64,000 nt of DNA from assembly GCF_022549675.1 (NCBI RefSeq), contig NZ_JAKZGR010000010.1, positions 1-64,000 on the forward strand, given 5' to 3'. The stretch's first letter is position 1, and each line of letters begins with the position of its first letter. A model generated the notes under the pieces. The model made no database searches. It was not told the DNA's origin and saw only the letters and a list, made by a program, of their open reading frames with translations. The position numbers and the translations under genes were made by a program. This DNA comes from Belliella kenyensis. Its GTDB lineage: Bacteria; Bacteroidota; Bacteroidia; Cytophagales; Cyclobacteriaceae. Shown in pieces: positions 43,396 through 52,311 of this stretch.

Positions 43396-43500
43396 CTGGG
43401 TTTTAACCCAGAGAGATTAGACACAAGAAACAAGATACAAGGCACAAGAAACAAGATACAAGACACAAGAGGCAAGAGGCAAGTGTCAAGACAAGAAGAG
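43396..43500 (+). repeat. Hairpin plus purine-rich array 3
   Basis: Starts with the near-palindrome CTGGGTTTTAACCCAG (43396-43411), then ACAAGAA / ATACAAG units to 43500. Segments around 43365 and 43530 (GAGTCCT..CCGACATC and its approximate inverse) flank the block. An apparent 88-codon frame through it is repeat-derived. Confidence 0.65.
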
Positions 43501-43600
43501 ATTCAAAATTCGATAGTTGAGATGATTGTTTTGATGTCATCGGTTAGGACGAGTCAAGCTTTAAGTTGTCTCTCGAAGATTTTGTATTTAAATTTACCGA

Positions 43601-44170
43601 ATGAAAATATGCTTTGCTACCAATAACAAGAAAAAGATAGAAGAAGTAAAGGCTGCTTTAGGTTCGTCTTTTACAATAGTTTCGCTCGAAGAGATAGGTT
43701 GTCAAGAGGAATTACCAGAGACTGGGGACACTTTGGATCACAATGCCTTCCAAAAAGCGAGATATGTAAAGGATAATTATGGGGTAGATTGTTTTGCAGA
43801 TGATACAGGTCTTGAGGTAGAAGCACTTGATGGTGCTCCTGGAGTATATTCAGGAAGGTATGCAGGTGAGCCTAGAAGTGATGAGAGAAATATCGACAAG
43901 TTACTTAGCAACTTGGAGGGAGTTTCAAATCGCAAGGCTAGATTTAGGACTGTGATAGCATTGATCTTGGATGGTGAAGAGCATAGCTTTGAAGGCCAGG
44001 TAGATGGGGTTATTTTGGATAAGCGGACAGGAGATGGAGGTTTTGGCTATGATCCTATTTTTAGGCCAGAAGGATATGATAAAACTTTTGCCGAATTGAG
44101 CTTGGCAGAAAAGAATAAAATAAGCCATAGAGGTAAAGCTGTAGAGGCTTTGGTGAAGTTTTTGAAATAA
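43601..44170 (+). CDS. rdgB: Non-canonical purine NTP pyrophosphatase
   Basis: Hydrolyses XTP, dITP and related nucleotides to keep them out of nucleic acids. Length 189. Motifs: the opening CFATNNKKKIEEVKAAL, the metal site CFADDTGLEVEALDGAPGVYSGRYAG, GDGGFGYDPIFRPEGYDKTFAEL and the end SHRGKAVEALVKFL. It is followed after 19 bases by udk. Confidence 0.96.
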   Translation: MKICFATNNKKKIEEVKAALGSSFTIVSLEEIGCQEELPETGDTLDHNAFQKARYVKDNYGVDCFADDTGLEVEALDGAPGVYSGRYAGEPRSDERNIDKLLSNLEGVSNRKARFRTVIALILDGEEHSFEGQVDGVILDKRTGDGGFGYDPIFRPEGYDKTFAELSLAEKNKISHRGKAVEALVKFLK

Positions 44171-44189
44171 TTCATTAATTTTGTCCCTT

Positions 44190-44804
44190 ATGAGTAAACC
44201 GTTTATTGTTGGAATTACTGGAGGAAGTGCTTCTGGGAAGACACTTTTTCTAGACAAGCTTCTCCATTCATTTGAACCCAATCAAGTGTGCCTGATTTCA
44301 CAGGACAATTATTACAAGCCCAGACATCAGCAACCAATTGATGATAAAGGAGTACATAATTTTGATACCCCAAATTCAATTGACTTTGAAGAATATGCTG
44401 CTGATATCAAAAAACTTCAAGCTGGAGAGACTGTCTACAGGCAAGAGTATACTTTTAACAATCCCAACAAAAAGCCAAAAACATTAGAGTTTGCTCCTTC
44501 CCCTGTGGTGGTAGTGGAGGGAATCTTTGTACTATACTACCCAGAGCTTGCCAATTTACTTGATCTAAAAGTATTTATAGATGCCAAAGAATACATCAAG
44601 CTCAAAAGAAGAATCGTAAGGGATAAAGTAGAGCGTGGCTATGATTTGGATGATGTTTTGTACAGATACGAGAGCCATGTGATGCCAACTTATGAAAAAT
44701 ACATCGAACCATTCAAGCATGATGCAGACATCATTGTGCCAAACAACAGGAGTTTTGAAAAAGCACTAGATGTAATCAAAACTTACATGAGGGCTAGAAT
44801 GTGA
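44190..44804 (+). CDS. udk: Uridine kinase
   Basis: Phosphorylates uridine and cytidine for pyrimidine salvage. 204 residues from ATG 44190 (MSKPFIVGITGG); an ATG three codons upstream is also possible. The P-loop is GITGGSASGKTLFL, followed by ISQDNYYKP, the lid-region FDTPNSIDFEEY, VVVEGIFVLYYPELANL and RRIVRDKVERGY. It forms a pair with rdgB; the next gene starts 89 bases on. Confidence 0.92.
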   Translation: MSKPFIVGITGGSASGKTLFLDKLLHSFEPNQVCLISQDNYYKPRHQQPIDDKGVHNFDTPNSIDFEEYAADIKKLQAGETVYRQEYTFNNPNKKPKTLEFAPSPVVVVEGIFVLYYPELANLLDLKVFIDAKEYIKLKRRIVRDKVERGYDLDDVLYRYESHVMPTYEKYIEPFKHDADIIVPNNRSFEKALDVIKTYMRARM

Positions 44805-44893
44805 TCATTTTGAGGGGTTTAAATAAGCATTTAATTTAATTTTAAAACCTAGGAGTGATTGAAATATACAATTTTTCATATATTTGTTCCTCA

Positions 44894-45256
44894 ATGAAGC
44901 AATCAGATCAGAAATACAGCCTAATTAGACAGCGAATCACCTTGGTGATGGTTCTGTTTTTTTGCATGCTGGTATCTGGAATGGAATATTTTCCTAGTGA
45001 TGTTCGCGATGATCAAACAAAGACTGAGTCATCAAAAGAATCCAAAGAATCTAATCCAAATCAAACGTTTTTAGATGTAGCGGTAGATGCAGTGGTTCCA
45101 TTTGTGACCACAATAGCCCAATCTACTTTTTATGTTATATATGAGATCCTTGATTTTGAGAGGATTTCCACATTCAATTCAAATTTAAGCATTGTAAGTA
45201 ACCTTACATTTAGGGAAGTACTTTTTGAAAGAATCATCTCTACCAACGCACCCTAA
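44894..45256 (+). CDS. Membrane-anchored hypothetical protein
   Basis: A 120-residue protein from ATG 44894; a GTG 13 codons upstream is less likely. Residues about 15-32 form a transmembrane or signal helix (ITLVMVLFFCMLVSGM). A charged Ser/Lys/Glu segment and a second hydrophobic stretch (VAVDAVVPFVTTIAQSTFYVIYEIL) follow. No family is recognised. It lies between udk and secDF and may share a transcript with udk. Confidence 0.5.
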   Translation: MKQSDQKYSLIRQRITLVMVLFFCMLVSGMEYFPSDVRDDQTKTESSKESKESNPNQTFLDVAVDAVVPFVTTIAQSTFYVIYEILDFERISTFNSNLSIVSNLTFREVLFERIISTNAP

Positions 45257-45275
45257 GCAACAACCTTCTCCATTT

Positions 45276-45283
45276 TACTTTTG
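45276..45283 (+). promoter_or_regulatory. Putative secDF promoter -10-like box
   Basis: TACTTTTG (TAnnTTTG) 76 bases before the secDF start. No TTG at the expected distance. Confidence 0.4.
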
Positions 45284-45358
45284 TAGCTTCATCTGCATGA
45301 TGTAGCTTTAAGTCTATTTATCCATTTCAAAAAATCAATCTATAATTATACTATTACT

Positions 45359-48340
45359 ATGCGTAACCAAGGTGTTATTGTGTTTTTGACAGTCATTGTG
45401 ACGGCGCTCTGCCTTTACTACTTGTCATTCACATTTGTATCAAGCAACATCCAGCAAAAGGCTGTTGAATATGCCACTGATGAAGTGGGTAATGTCGATT
45501 TCAACAAGAAGCAAGCTTACTTGGACTCCATTTACAGAGAGCCAGTGTACAACTTCTTGGGTGCAAAATTCACATACAAAGAAATCAAAGAAACTGAGCT
45601 TGGTCTTGGTCTTGATCTTCAAGGTGGTATGCACGTCACCCTTGAGGTTTCCCCAGTGGAGATTGTCAAAGGACTTGCTGGTAACAGTAAAGACCCAATG
45701 TTCAATGCTGCCCTAGAGGAAGCAACTGAAGCTGCTAAAACCTCGAATCAAAAATTTGTAGATCTTTTCAATAATGCTTGGCAAGCTAAATCTGGAGGCA
45801 AAAAGCTTAACACAGTATTTGCTACCGCTGCTAATAGAGGAAGAATCTCTCTAGAATCTTCTGACTCTGATATCTTAGGGATCATCGATGCAGAGATTGA
45901 GAATGCAATCGAAAGGTCATTCAATATCTTGAGAACAAGGGTAGATAGATTTGGTACATCGCAGCCAAACATCCAAAGAATCCAAGGAACTGGTAGAATT
46001 CAAATCGAACTTCCAGGTGTGGATAATCAGGAACGTGTGAGAAACTTGCTTCAAGGAGTGGCTAAGCTACAGTTTTGGGAAGTTGCTGAGATCAATGATT
46101 ACTTAGGTGAGCTTGAAGCTGTGAACTCAATGCTAGTGGCTGAAACTAAAGCCAAGAAAGGTGAAACAACCCCTGTTCAAGAAAAAACAGAAGAGGATTC
46201 AGACGATGCTGAGGCTGCTGAAGACAGTGCTTCAGAGCTTGAAAGACAATTGTCAGACAATGAGGATTTAGATTTCTCATCTGAAGTATCACCAATCTTT
46301 GCATTGACCAAAGCTAATTATGCCTTAGTCTATGAAATGAGGGATACTGTGACTATCAATAGAATCCTAGCGAGAGAGGATGTGAAGTCTTTGCTTCCTA
46401 GAGATGTGAAATTCCTATGGGCAGTGAAGCCTACCAAAAGTGATAACATGGAGTTATTGGAGCTTTACGGTGTTAGAGTACCGCGTAACTCTGACCAAGC
46501 CCTAATGGAAGGTGATGTGATCACAGATGCTAGACAAACTTTGGATCAGACATCTAGACCAGCTGTCAGCATGCAAATGAATGCAGATGGTGCTAGAAAA
46601 TGGAGAAAAGTTACTGGTGAGAACATTGGTAAAAGAATCGCAGTGGTACTTGATGATTATGTATATACCGCACCCACTGTACAAGGTGAAATTCCTTCTG
46701 GTCAATCTGAAATCACAGGTAACTTCAGTTTGGATGAAGCTAAAGATTTGGCGAACATCCTTAAGTCAGGTAGCTTGCCTGCACCTACCAAGATTGTAGA
46801 AGAGGCGTTTGTGGGGCCTACATTAGGTAAAGAAGCAAGTAACCAAGGTGTGATTTCTATGATCGCGGGCTTGGTATTGGTAGTGTTGTTCATGGTAGCT
46901 TACTACTCCAAAGGTGGATTTGTGGCTATTGCAGCGTTGGTATTCAACGTATTCTTTATCTTGGGTATCTTGGCACAGCTTGGCGCTGCACTAACCCTTC
47001 CGGGTATTGCAGGTATTGTATTGACCATAGGTATGTCGATTGATGCAAACGTCTTGATATTTGAGAGGATCAAAGAAGAGCTACGTAATGGTTCAGGCTT
47101 GCTAGCAGCGATCAACGAAGGTTATGGAAAAGCATTCTCTGCAATTCTAGATTCAAATGTGACTACATTCTTGACTGGTGCTATCCTATATGCTTTGGGT
47201 CAAGGTCCAGTGAAAGGTTTTGCAATCGTATTAATGATCGGTATAGCTTCCTCCTTCTTCTCAGCGGTATTTATCACAAGAGTGATTGTGTACTGGATGA
47301 GCAAAGGAAAAGGTGACAAAGCAAGTATCTCTTTCTCTTCACCATTGGCGAAAAATGTCTTGAGTGAGTTGAACATTGATTTCTTGAGTAAGCGTAAAGT
47401 TGCTTACCTCTTCTCTACTGGTTTCATCATCATTGGTATGGCGGTAGCCTTGATCAATGGGCTTAAGTTTGGGGTAGATTTTACAGGTGGTAGATCGTAC
47501 ATCGTTGAGTTTACACAGCCAGTCGCTACCTCAGATTTGAAAGTAGGTTTGGATGGTGAGTTTGATGGATCTGTTGAAGTGAAGACCTTTGGTGGAAACA
47601 ATATTTTGAAAGTAACTACTTCTTACTTGATCAATGAAGATGATGATGCTTCAAATGCCGAAGTAGAAACGAAAGTAAGAGAAGGTATAGCTACAGTTAC
47701 TGGATTGAGCTATACTAGAGATGCCGAAAACATGAGTGATGGACAGTTTTCTATTACAGGTACTTCTAAAGTAGGCGCTACAGTTGCTGATGATATCAAA
47801 AATTCATCGGCAGAAGCGATGTTCTTCGCTTTGATTGCAATCTTCTTATACATTTTGTTAAGATTCCGTAAGTGGCAGTTCTCTTTAGGATCGATCATTG
47901 CCTTGATCCACGATGTGTTCTTTGTGATTGCAGCTTTTGCTATTGCAAGTGCATTAGGTGCCACTTTTGAGATCGACCAAGTATTTATTGCAGCAGTCTT
48001 GACAGTAGTAGGTTACTCTATCAATGATACGGTGATTGTATTTGACAGAATCAGGGAAAATATTGAGAATAGAGGTACATCTAAGCTCGTGAAAATGTTC
48101 AACGATGCCATCAATCAGACCATGGCTAGAACATTGATTACATCGTTCACTACTTTGGTCGTAGTACTTGTACTATTGATCTTTGGTGGAGAAGTGCTTA
48201 GAGGATTCTCATTTGCTTTGTTGGTCGGTATCGTTGTGGGTACTTACTCTTCTATATATATCGCTACTCCAGTAGTGGTGGATTTGATGAAGAGAGAGAT
48301 AGAAAGTGAAAATGCTGAAAGTGCTAAAAAACCAGCGTAA
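45359..48340 (+). CDS. secDF: Fused protein-export subunits SecD-SecF
   Basis: An RND-like export motor using proton force to pull secreted proteins through SecYEG; the fusion is normal for Bacteroidota. 993 residues. The SecD half (about 1-640) has the first periplasmic domain beginning LGLGLDLQGGMHVTLEV, LRTRVDRFGTSQPNIQRI, and TM4 with GIAGIVLTIGMSIDANVLIFERI. The SecF half starts near 650 (FKFGVDFTGGRSYIV-like LKFGVDFTGGRSYIVEF) and ends with VVGYSINDTVIVFDRIREN. An acidic low-complexity insert (about 265-310, EEDSDDAEAAEDSASE) interrupts the periplasmic domain. Monocistronic, with a terminator. Confidence 0.97.
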   Translation: MRNQGVIVFLTVIVTALCLYYLSFTFVSSNIQQKAVEYATDEVGNVDFNKKQAYLDSIYREPVYNFLGAKFTYKEIKETELGLGLDLQGGMHVTLEVSPVEIVKGLAGNSKDPMFNAALEEATEAAKTSNQKFVDLFNNAWQAKSGGKKLNTVFATAANRGRISLESSDSDILGIIDAEIENAIERSFNILRTRVDRFGTSQPNIQRIQGTGRIQIELPGVDNQERVRNLLQGVAKLQFWEVAEINDYLGELEAVNSMLVAETKAKKGETTPVQEKTEEDSDDAEAAEDSASELERQLSDNEDLDFSSEVSPIFALTKANYALVYEMRDTVTINRILAREDVKSLLPRDVKFLWAVKPTKSDNMELLELYGVRVPRNSDQALMEGDVITDARQTLDQTSRPAVSMQMNADGARKWRKVTGENIGKRIAVVLDDYVYTAPTVQGEIPSGQSEITGNFSLDEAKDLANILKSGSLPAPTKIVEEAFVGPTLGKEASNQGVISMIAGLVLVVLFMVAYYSKGGFVAIAALVFNVFFILGILAQLGAALTLPGIAGIVLTIGMSIDANVLIFERIKEELRNGSGLLAAINEGYGKAFSAILDSNVTTFLTGAILYALGQGPVKGFAIVLMIGIASSFFSAVFITRVIVYWMSKGKGDKASISFSSPLAKNVLSELNIDFLSKRKVAYLFSTGFIIIGMAVALINGLKFGVDFTGGRSYIVEFTQPVATSDLKVGLDGEFDGSVEVKTFGGNNILKVTTSYLINEDDDASNAEVETKVREGIATVTGLSYTRDAENMSDGQFSITGTSKVGATVADDIKNSSAEAMFFALIAIFLYILLRFRKWQFSLGSIIALIHDVFFVIAAFAIASALGATFEIDQVFIAAVLTVVGYSINDTVIVFDRIRENIENRGTSKLVKMFNDAINQTMARTLITSFTTLVVVLVLLIFGGEVLRGFSFALLVGIVVGTYSSIYIATPVVVDLMKREIESENAESAKKPA

Positions 48341-48386
48341 AAATTATAAGTTTTGATCTTATCAGGTCAAAGATATTAGACAGTAG

Positions 48387-48416
48387 AAAGGGAGTCCAGA
48401 AGGACTCCCTTTCTTG
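48387..48416 (+). terminator. Terminator after secDF
   Basis: An 11-bp stem (AAAGGGAGTCC with GGACTCCCTTT) and 4-base loop, 47 bases past the stop. Confidence 0.8.
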
Positions 48417-48467
48417 ATTTATGTCAATTTTCAAGTAAGAAATCTTGAAATTGTTACGATATCCTTA

Positions 48468-48495
48468 AAAAAATACCCTGATCAGGGTATTTTTT
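48468..48495. promoter_or_regulatory. 28-bp perfect palindrome before membrane-protein array
   Basis: Six A, TACCCTGATCAGGGTA, six T: a perfect palindrome with no loop. It sits 17 bases upstream of the TACCTTTG box at 48513, where the -33 element would be, which fits an operator. A second terminator for secDF is the alternative. Confidence 0.55.
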
Positions 48496-48512
48496 AGGCT
48501 GTCGATTGCTCG

Positions 48513-48520
48513 TACCTTTG
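48513..48520 (+). promoter_or_regulatory. -10-like box for the membrane-protein array
   Basis: TACCTTTG (TAnnTTTG), 20 bases before the ATG at 48541. Confidence 0.5.
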
Positions 48521-48540
48521 AGGTAATAAACATATGAACT

Positions 48541-49212
48541 ATGGTTTTTTATCTTATCTGCATAGGCATGGGCCTTTTTGCTTCACTTTTTTATTGGGGA
48601 GTCAAAAACAAACCAAAATTCAAAAATCACAATGTTATTTTGATCATATTGATTTTAGTATCAATAATGGAAGTTGCAGGATATTATACTTCTCGTAGAA
48701 GTATCAATAATTCGTTGTTGTATAACATAGGGTGGGTGTATGTCGAATCGCTTTTATTGATTTTTTATTTTTATTCTTTTCAACTTACCCAGCGTGAAAA
48801 GAAACTTATTCGATGGGTGACTATTTTATTTTTTTCTTGGGGTTTATTTAATTCGATTTTTTACCAGAATATTATTTTCACCTTTCAATATTTTAGTTTT
48901 TTGCCTTTTGCCATATTTATAGTGTTTTTGTCCATGTATTTTTTATATAAGGTATTGACATTGAAAATGTATGCAGACAGGAATCTACTTGAAGTGCCAC
49001 ATTTTTGGATAGTTACTACTATTTTGTTTTTTTACATAGAGGCGATTGTTCTATTTGGTACTTACCAATTTTATCCAGAAATTGTTGTTGCAAATGTAAA
49101 GCTCTTGTTCGGGTTCAATAGGTTTATTGCATCTCTCATGTATTTATCATTTGGGTTCTCCTTTTTAGTTCCGCTCATCAAGTTTCAATATCAATCAAGA
49201 AGTATTTCTTGA
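48541..49212 (+). CDS. Multi-pass membrane protein, array paralog 1
   Basis: A 223-residue protein, almost entirely hydrophobic, with about seven predicted helices (approximately 3-18, 31-49, 59-80, 90-107, 114-137, 156-174, 191-215). It is a diverged paralog of 49634-50305: same length, same order of helices and aligned landmarks (LLYNIGWVYVESLLLIFYF / HLYNIFFVYLETLLILFFF; HFWIVTTILFFY / IFWLMVLIFLFY). The topology suggests a sensory or receptor-like membrane domain without an output domain. No named family is recognised. First gene of a cluster leading to a kinase/regulator pair. Confidence 0.72.
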   Translation: MVFYLICIGMGLFASLFYWGVKNKPKFKNHNVILIILILVSIMEVAGYYTSRRSINNSLLYNIGWVYVESLLLIFYFYSFQLTQREKKLIRWVTILFFSWGLFNSIFYQNIIFTFQYFSFLPFAIFIVFLSMYFLYKVLTLKMYADRNLLEVPHFWIVTTILFFYIEAIVLFGTYQFYPEIVVANVKLLFGFNRFIASLMYLSFGFSFLVPLIKFQYQSRSIS

Positions 49213-49232
49213 AACCACTAAAGTAGAGTAAA

Positions 49233-49631
49233 ATGAAAAAAGTAACATTTAAAAAATTTAGAGCATATTACAGAAAGCACGGGAAAATCAATAATCCTGG
49301 TATAAATTCTCACGGGAAATCCATAAATGAACAAACTAATTGGGTTTGGTTTGATAGAGAGACCATCGAAGCGGCTCTTGCTCATGCAGATCCGCGTGGG
49401 AAAGTCGGTGGTCTTAAGATGTATTTTGGACAATACGATGAAGAAACGATAAATTGCTTACCTAAAGATTGCAAGAAAAAAGAAGCATACATTGGTAGAA
49501 TTTCGCTAGTTTTGGTTCCAGCTAATAAGGTAGAGAAAGGTCTGGAAGAAGTTAAGTTTTCAGAAGAAGATGGTGGCTGGAATGGTGGCGTGATATGCCC
49601 ACCTGATTGCACTGTAGAAGATAATGAGTAA
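49233..49631 (+). CDS. Cytosolic hypothetical protein in membrane-protein array
   Basis: A 132-residue soluble protein without signal or helix. Landmarks are NWVWFDRETIEAALAHA, GGLKMYFGQYDEETI, then AYIGRISLVLVPANK and a Cys/Pro-rich acidic end (GGVICPPDCTVEDNE). I know a loosely similar pattern (WFD...I...L....GxRxYFG.Y) from small Bacteroidota hypotheticals, from memory only. It is packed between paralogs 1 and 2, with gaps of 20 and 2 bases, so it is co-translated with them and may be their cytosolic partner. Confidence 0.68.
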   Translation: MKKVTFKKFRAYYRKHGKINNPGINSHGKSINEQTNWVWFDRETIEAALAHADPRGKVGGLKMYFGQYDEETINCLPKDCKKKEAYIGRISLVLVPANKVEKGLEEVKFSEEDGGWNGGVICPPDCTVEDNE

Positions 49632-49633
49632 AG

Positions 49634-50305
49634 ATGTCAATAATTGAATTGTATATTGGATTAATTCTGTTGGGTTTTCTCTTGAGCATCCCCCATTTCT
49701 TCAGAAGACACAACTATGTTAAAGAACACAAATCAATTTTTACAATTCTTTGCTTGGCTATTTCATTAGAGACTACAGGGTTTCTAATGGCAAGAAATGG
49801 TAAGATCAATGTTCATTTGTACAATATTTTTTTTGTTTACCTCGAAACACTTTTGATCCTGTTTTTTTTCTTAAAAGTATTTCACTCAGAAAAAGAAAAG
49901 ATAATAATAAAAGCTTCAATGCTTGTTTTCGCTACTTGGGGATTAGTTTATGCTTTATTTATTGAGAATATTTATACCTTTCATTCTATATCTTTCTCGA
50001 TAGGGAGCTTTATGATCATCTTGTTTTCAATCTATTATTTTTTCAGGATTTTTATTTTTGAAATACAGAATTTGGATAGGCTTTCATTGAATCCCATATT
50101 TTGGCTGATGGTTTTAATTTTTTTGTTCTATGCTACTACATTTCTTTACTTTTCATCATTTCTAATGGTGATCGAATTAGATAAGGAGTTTAGCTTTACA
50201 CTAGGATATTTAGTGAAGATCATGGCGATGACAATGTATTTAGGTATGGGTTTGGTATTTTATCTGCCCATTCTGTCTAGAATCAACAATAGGCAGCTGA
50301 CTTAA
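49634..50305 (+). CDS. Multi-pass membrane protein, array paralog 2
   Basis: A 223-residue, seven-helix-like hydrophobic protein, homologous to 48541-49212 and to the truncated frame at 50316-50828. Basic loops (FRRHNYVKEHKS, HSEKEKIIIKAS) alternate with Phe/Ile/Leu-rich helices. Charged positions buried late in the sequence (MVIELDKEFSF) are kept in the truncated copy, which suggests they matter. It starts 2 bases after the hypothetical gene. No output domain and no known family. Confidence 0.72.
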   Translation: MSIIELYIGLILLGFLLSIPHFFRRHNYVKEHKSIFTILCLAISLETTGFLMARNGKINVHLYNIFFVYLETLLILFFFLKVFHSEKEKIIIKASMLVFATWGLVYALFIENIYTFHSISFSIGSFMIILFSIYYFFRIFIFEIQNLDRLSLNPIFWLMVLIFLFYATTFLYFSSFLMVIELDKEFSFTLGYLVKIMAMTMYLGMGLVFYLPILSRINNRQLT

Positions 50306-50315
50306 ATTGGTGTAA

Positions 50316-50828
50316 AGGAAAATCAATAACCAGTATTTATACAATGTTTTCTTTGTCTATGTAGAGACACTCTTGATTCTTACTTTTTTCTTAGTTGTGT
50401 TCCATTCATTGAGAGAAAAGTTGTTGATCAAAATAGGAATGGTTGCTTTTGGTATTTGGGGAACTCTTTATACTGTTTTATTTGAGAGTATTTATACTTT
50501 TCATTCCTTATCATTTTCATTGGGTAGTTTGATGATTATTTTCTTTTCATTTCTCTATTTTTTTAGAGTTTCTGTTTTGGATAATTATAGTTCGGAAAGG
50601 CTTTCGTTTGATCCTGTATTTTGGATTATGGTAATGATCCTACTTTTTTATACGACTACGTTTTTATACTTTTCCTCGTTAACTTTTGTAATAGAGTTAG
50701 ATAGGTCTCTCAGTTACTTATTAACCCGTCTAGTGCAATTCATGTCAGTGACAATGTACCTAGGTATGGGGATAGCATTATACCTTCCTTTATTCTCAAA
50801 AAAGAATTCAAATGATACTTTGAATTAG
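50316..50828 (+). pseudogene. 5'-truncated third paralog of the membrane-protein array
   Basis: The frame opens directly after a TAA at 50313 with codons for RKINNQYLYNVFFVYVETLLIL, aligning with RNGKINVHLYNIFFVYLETLLIL of paralog 2, and continues to a normal C terminus (YLGMGIALYLPLFSKK). About the first 55 codons are missing and no ATG precedes the conserved part. Expression would need a TTG at 50373. It is most likely a deletion remnant; a short functional form is not excluded, because the rest is intact. Confidence 0.7.
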
Positions 50829-50885
50829 GGAAATTGTTATCAAAGCAAAAATTAGGTATTTTTACCTGCAGCTTTATTACCAATC

Positions 50886-51650
50886 ATGACAGAAGGAGCA
50901 CCGAGTATATTTCTTATTATTCTTTTGGGATTTGTCCTGACGCTACTGATGGGTTCATTTATAGTATTGATGGCTCTGCTTCATCGAAAACGTCAACTAG
51001 AACATATTCAAAAGATAGACGCATTACAATCGGAGTTTGACAAAACTATGCTGCGTGTAGAGAAGGAAATCCAAGAGGATACATTAACCCATGTAGGGCG
51101 CGAACTTCACGATAATATTGGTCAATTGCTTTCTTTGACCAAACTGACGCTCAGTAGCAACAAGCCCGAGAAATCTATAGAAGCTAAATCATTGCTCAAT
51201 CAAGTGATCAAGGAAGTACGAGGATTGTCAAAATCTCTCAACCTTGACTGGGTGAGCCATGTTAGTATTGATGATTTTATTAAGAGGGAACTTGCTAAGC
51301 TAGAAGCACTTGACTTTTGCAAAGTAGAATTCGAAAATATTGGTCATGCTTTTGAAATTGATAATTCGAAAAAACTCGTGCTTATCAGAGTGATTCAAGA
51401 GTGTCTCAACAATGCAATCAAACATGCCAAGCCTTCATTAATCATTTTGAAGATCCATTATTTTCCTGATCATGTTCAAATACTGGTTTCAGATGATGGA
51501 CTAGGTTTTGAAATAGGATCTTCCTGTGAAGGTTCTGGTTTACTCAACTTGAGCAAAAGAATGGAGATGATAGGAGGTACGATACTAATCAACTCCGAAT
51601 TACAAAAAGGTACTCAAATCAAACTTAAATTGCCAAGTTCAATGATTTAA
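50886..51650 (+). CDS. NarL-type sensor histidine kinase, short
   Basis: A 254-residue kinase of the HisKA_3 / NarX class. One N-terminal transmembrane helix (about 8-31), a short coiled linker, the phosphoacceptor box GRELHDNIGQLLSL with His75, then HATPase_c motifs ECLNNAIKHA (N box), DDGLGFE (G1) and GSGLLNLSKRMEMIGG (G2). It has no extracellular sensor of its own, so it must take its signal from another protein; the multi-pass proteins upstream are candidates. Starts 57 bases after the truncated paralog. Confidence 0.92.
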   Translation: MTEGAPSIFLIILLGFVLTLLMGSFIVLMALLHRKRQLEHIQKIDALQSEFDKTMLRVEKEIQEDTLTHVGRELHDNIGQLLSLTKLTLSSNKPEKSIEAKSLLNQVIKEVRGLSKSLNLDWVSHVSIDDFIKRELAKLEALDFCKVEFENIGHAFEIDNSKKLVLIRVIQECLNNAIKHAKPSLIILKIHYFPDHVQILVSDDGLGFEIGSSCEGSGLLNLSKRMEMIGGTILINSELQKGTQIKLKLPSSMI

Positions 51651-51679
51651 GTTATCTTTTGGATAAAATTGATCACCCA

Positions 51680-52306
51680 ATGATTAGATTAGCTTTAGCT
51701 GATGACCATAGAATGTTTGTAAAAGGTATAGAAAGTATCCTATACGATGAGGAAGACTTCCATGTAGAAGGCGTGTTTTTTAATGGTCAAGAGCTTATGA
51801 ATTTCTTAAAAACCAATACTGTAGATGTGGTCATTACTGACATGAATATGCCAATAATGAATGGAGAGGATGTGATTAAATCTATTAAGAATGAGTTTGC
51901 AAACACAAAAGTCATAGTGCTCTCCATGTATGATGAAGAACCTATCTTCAAAAAATGTCAAAAAGCAGGAGCGGATGCCTACGTACTCAAAGATGCAGAC
52001 CCTGACGAGTTGAAGTATACCATACGTGAGGTTTATGAAAATTCCCACGTGATGAATTTTCAGAAGGCGATAAAGCAGAATGTCGAAGATCCGGTAGATG
52101 ATCTTTTCAAGATGCGCTATGAACTTACAAAACGTGAAATGCAAATCTTAAAGCTCATCAAAAGTGGAATGACCAATAAGGACATGGCTGAAAGTCTGCA
52201 TTTAAGCCAATTGACGATTGAGTCTCACAGGAAAAAAATTTATAGTAAACTGAAAGTCAACTCTGTAGTGGAGTTGTTGAATAAAGTTTCAGATATGGTA
52301 ATTTGA
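51680..52306 (+). CDS. NarL/FixJ-family response regulator
   Basis: 208 residues from ATG 51680; a TTG at 51659 would add seven. The receiver domain has the acidic pair ADDH, phosphoacceptor Asp54 in VVITDMNMPIMNGEDV, and the conserved Lys in YVLKDAD. The C-terminal LuxR-type helix-turn-helix is LTKREMQILKLIKSGMTNKDMAESLHLSQLTIESHRKKIYSKL. It is the cognate partner of the upstream kinase (29-base gap). The target genes are not visible. Confidence 0.95.
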   Translation: MIRLALADDHRMFVKGIESILYDEEDFHVEGVFFNGQELMNFLKTNTVDVVITDMNMPIMNGEDVIKSIKNEFANTKVIVLSMYDEEPIFKKCQKAGADAYVLKDADPDELKYTIREVYENSHVMNFQKAIKQNVEDPVDDLFKMRYELTKREMQILKLIKSGMTNKDMAESLHLSQLTIESHRKKIYSKLKVNSVVELLNKVSDMVI

Positions 52307-52311
52307 TTTTT

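Noticed and set aside
43360-43626. 88-codon frame upstream of rdgB
   Set aside because: It is mostly array sequence (TRNKIQGTRNKIQDTRG), so not a conserved protein.
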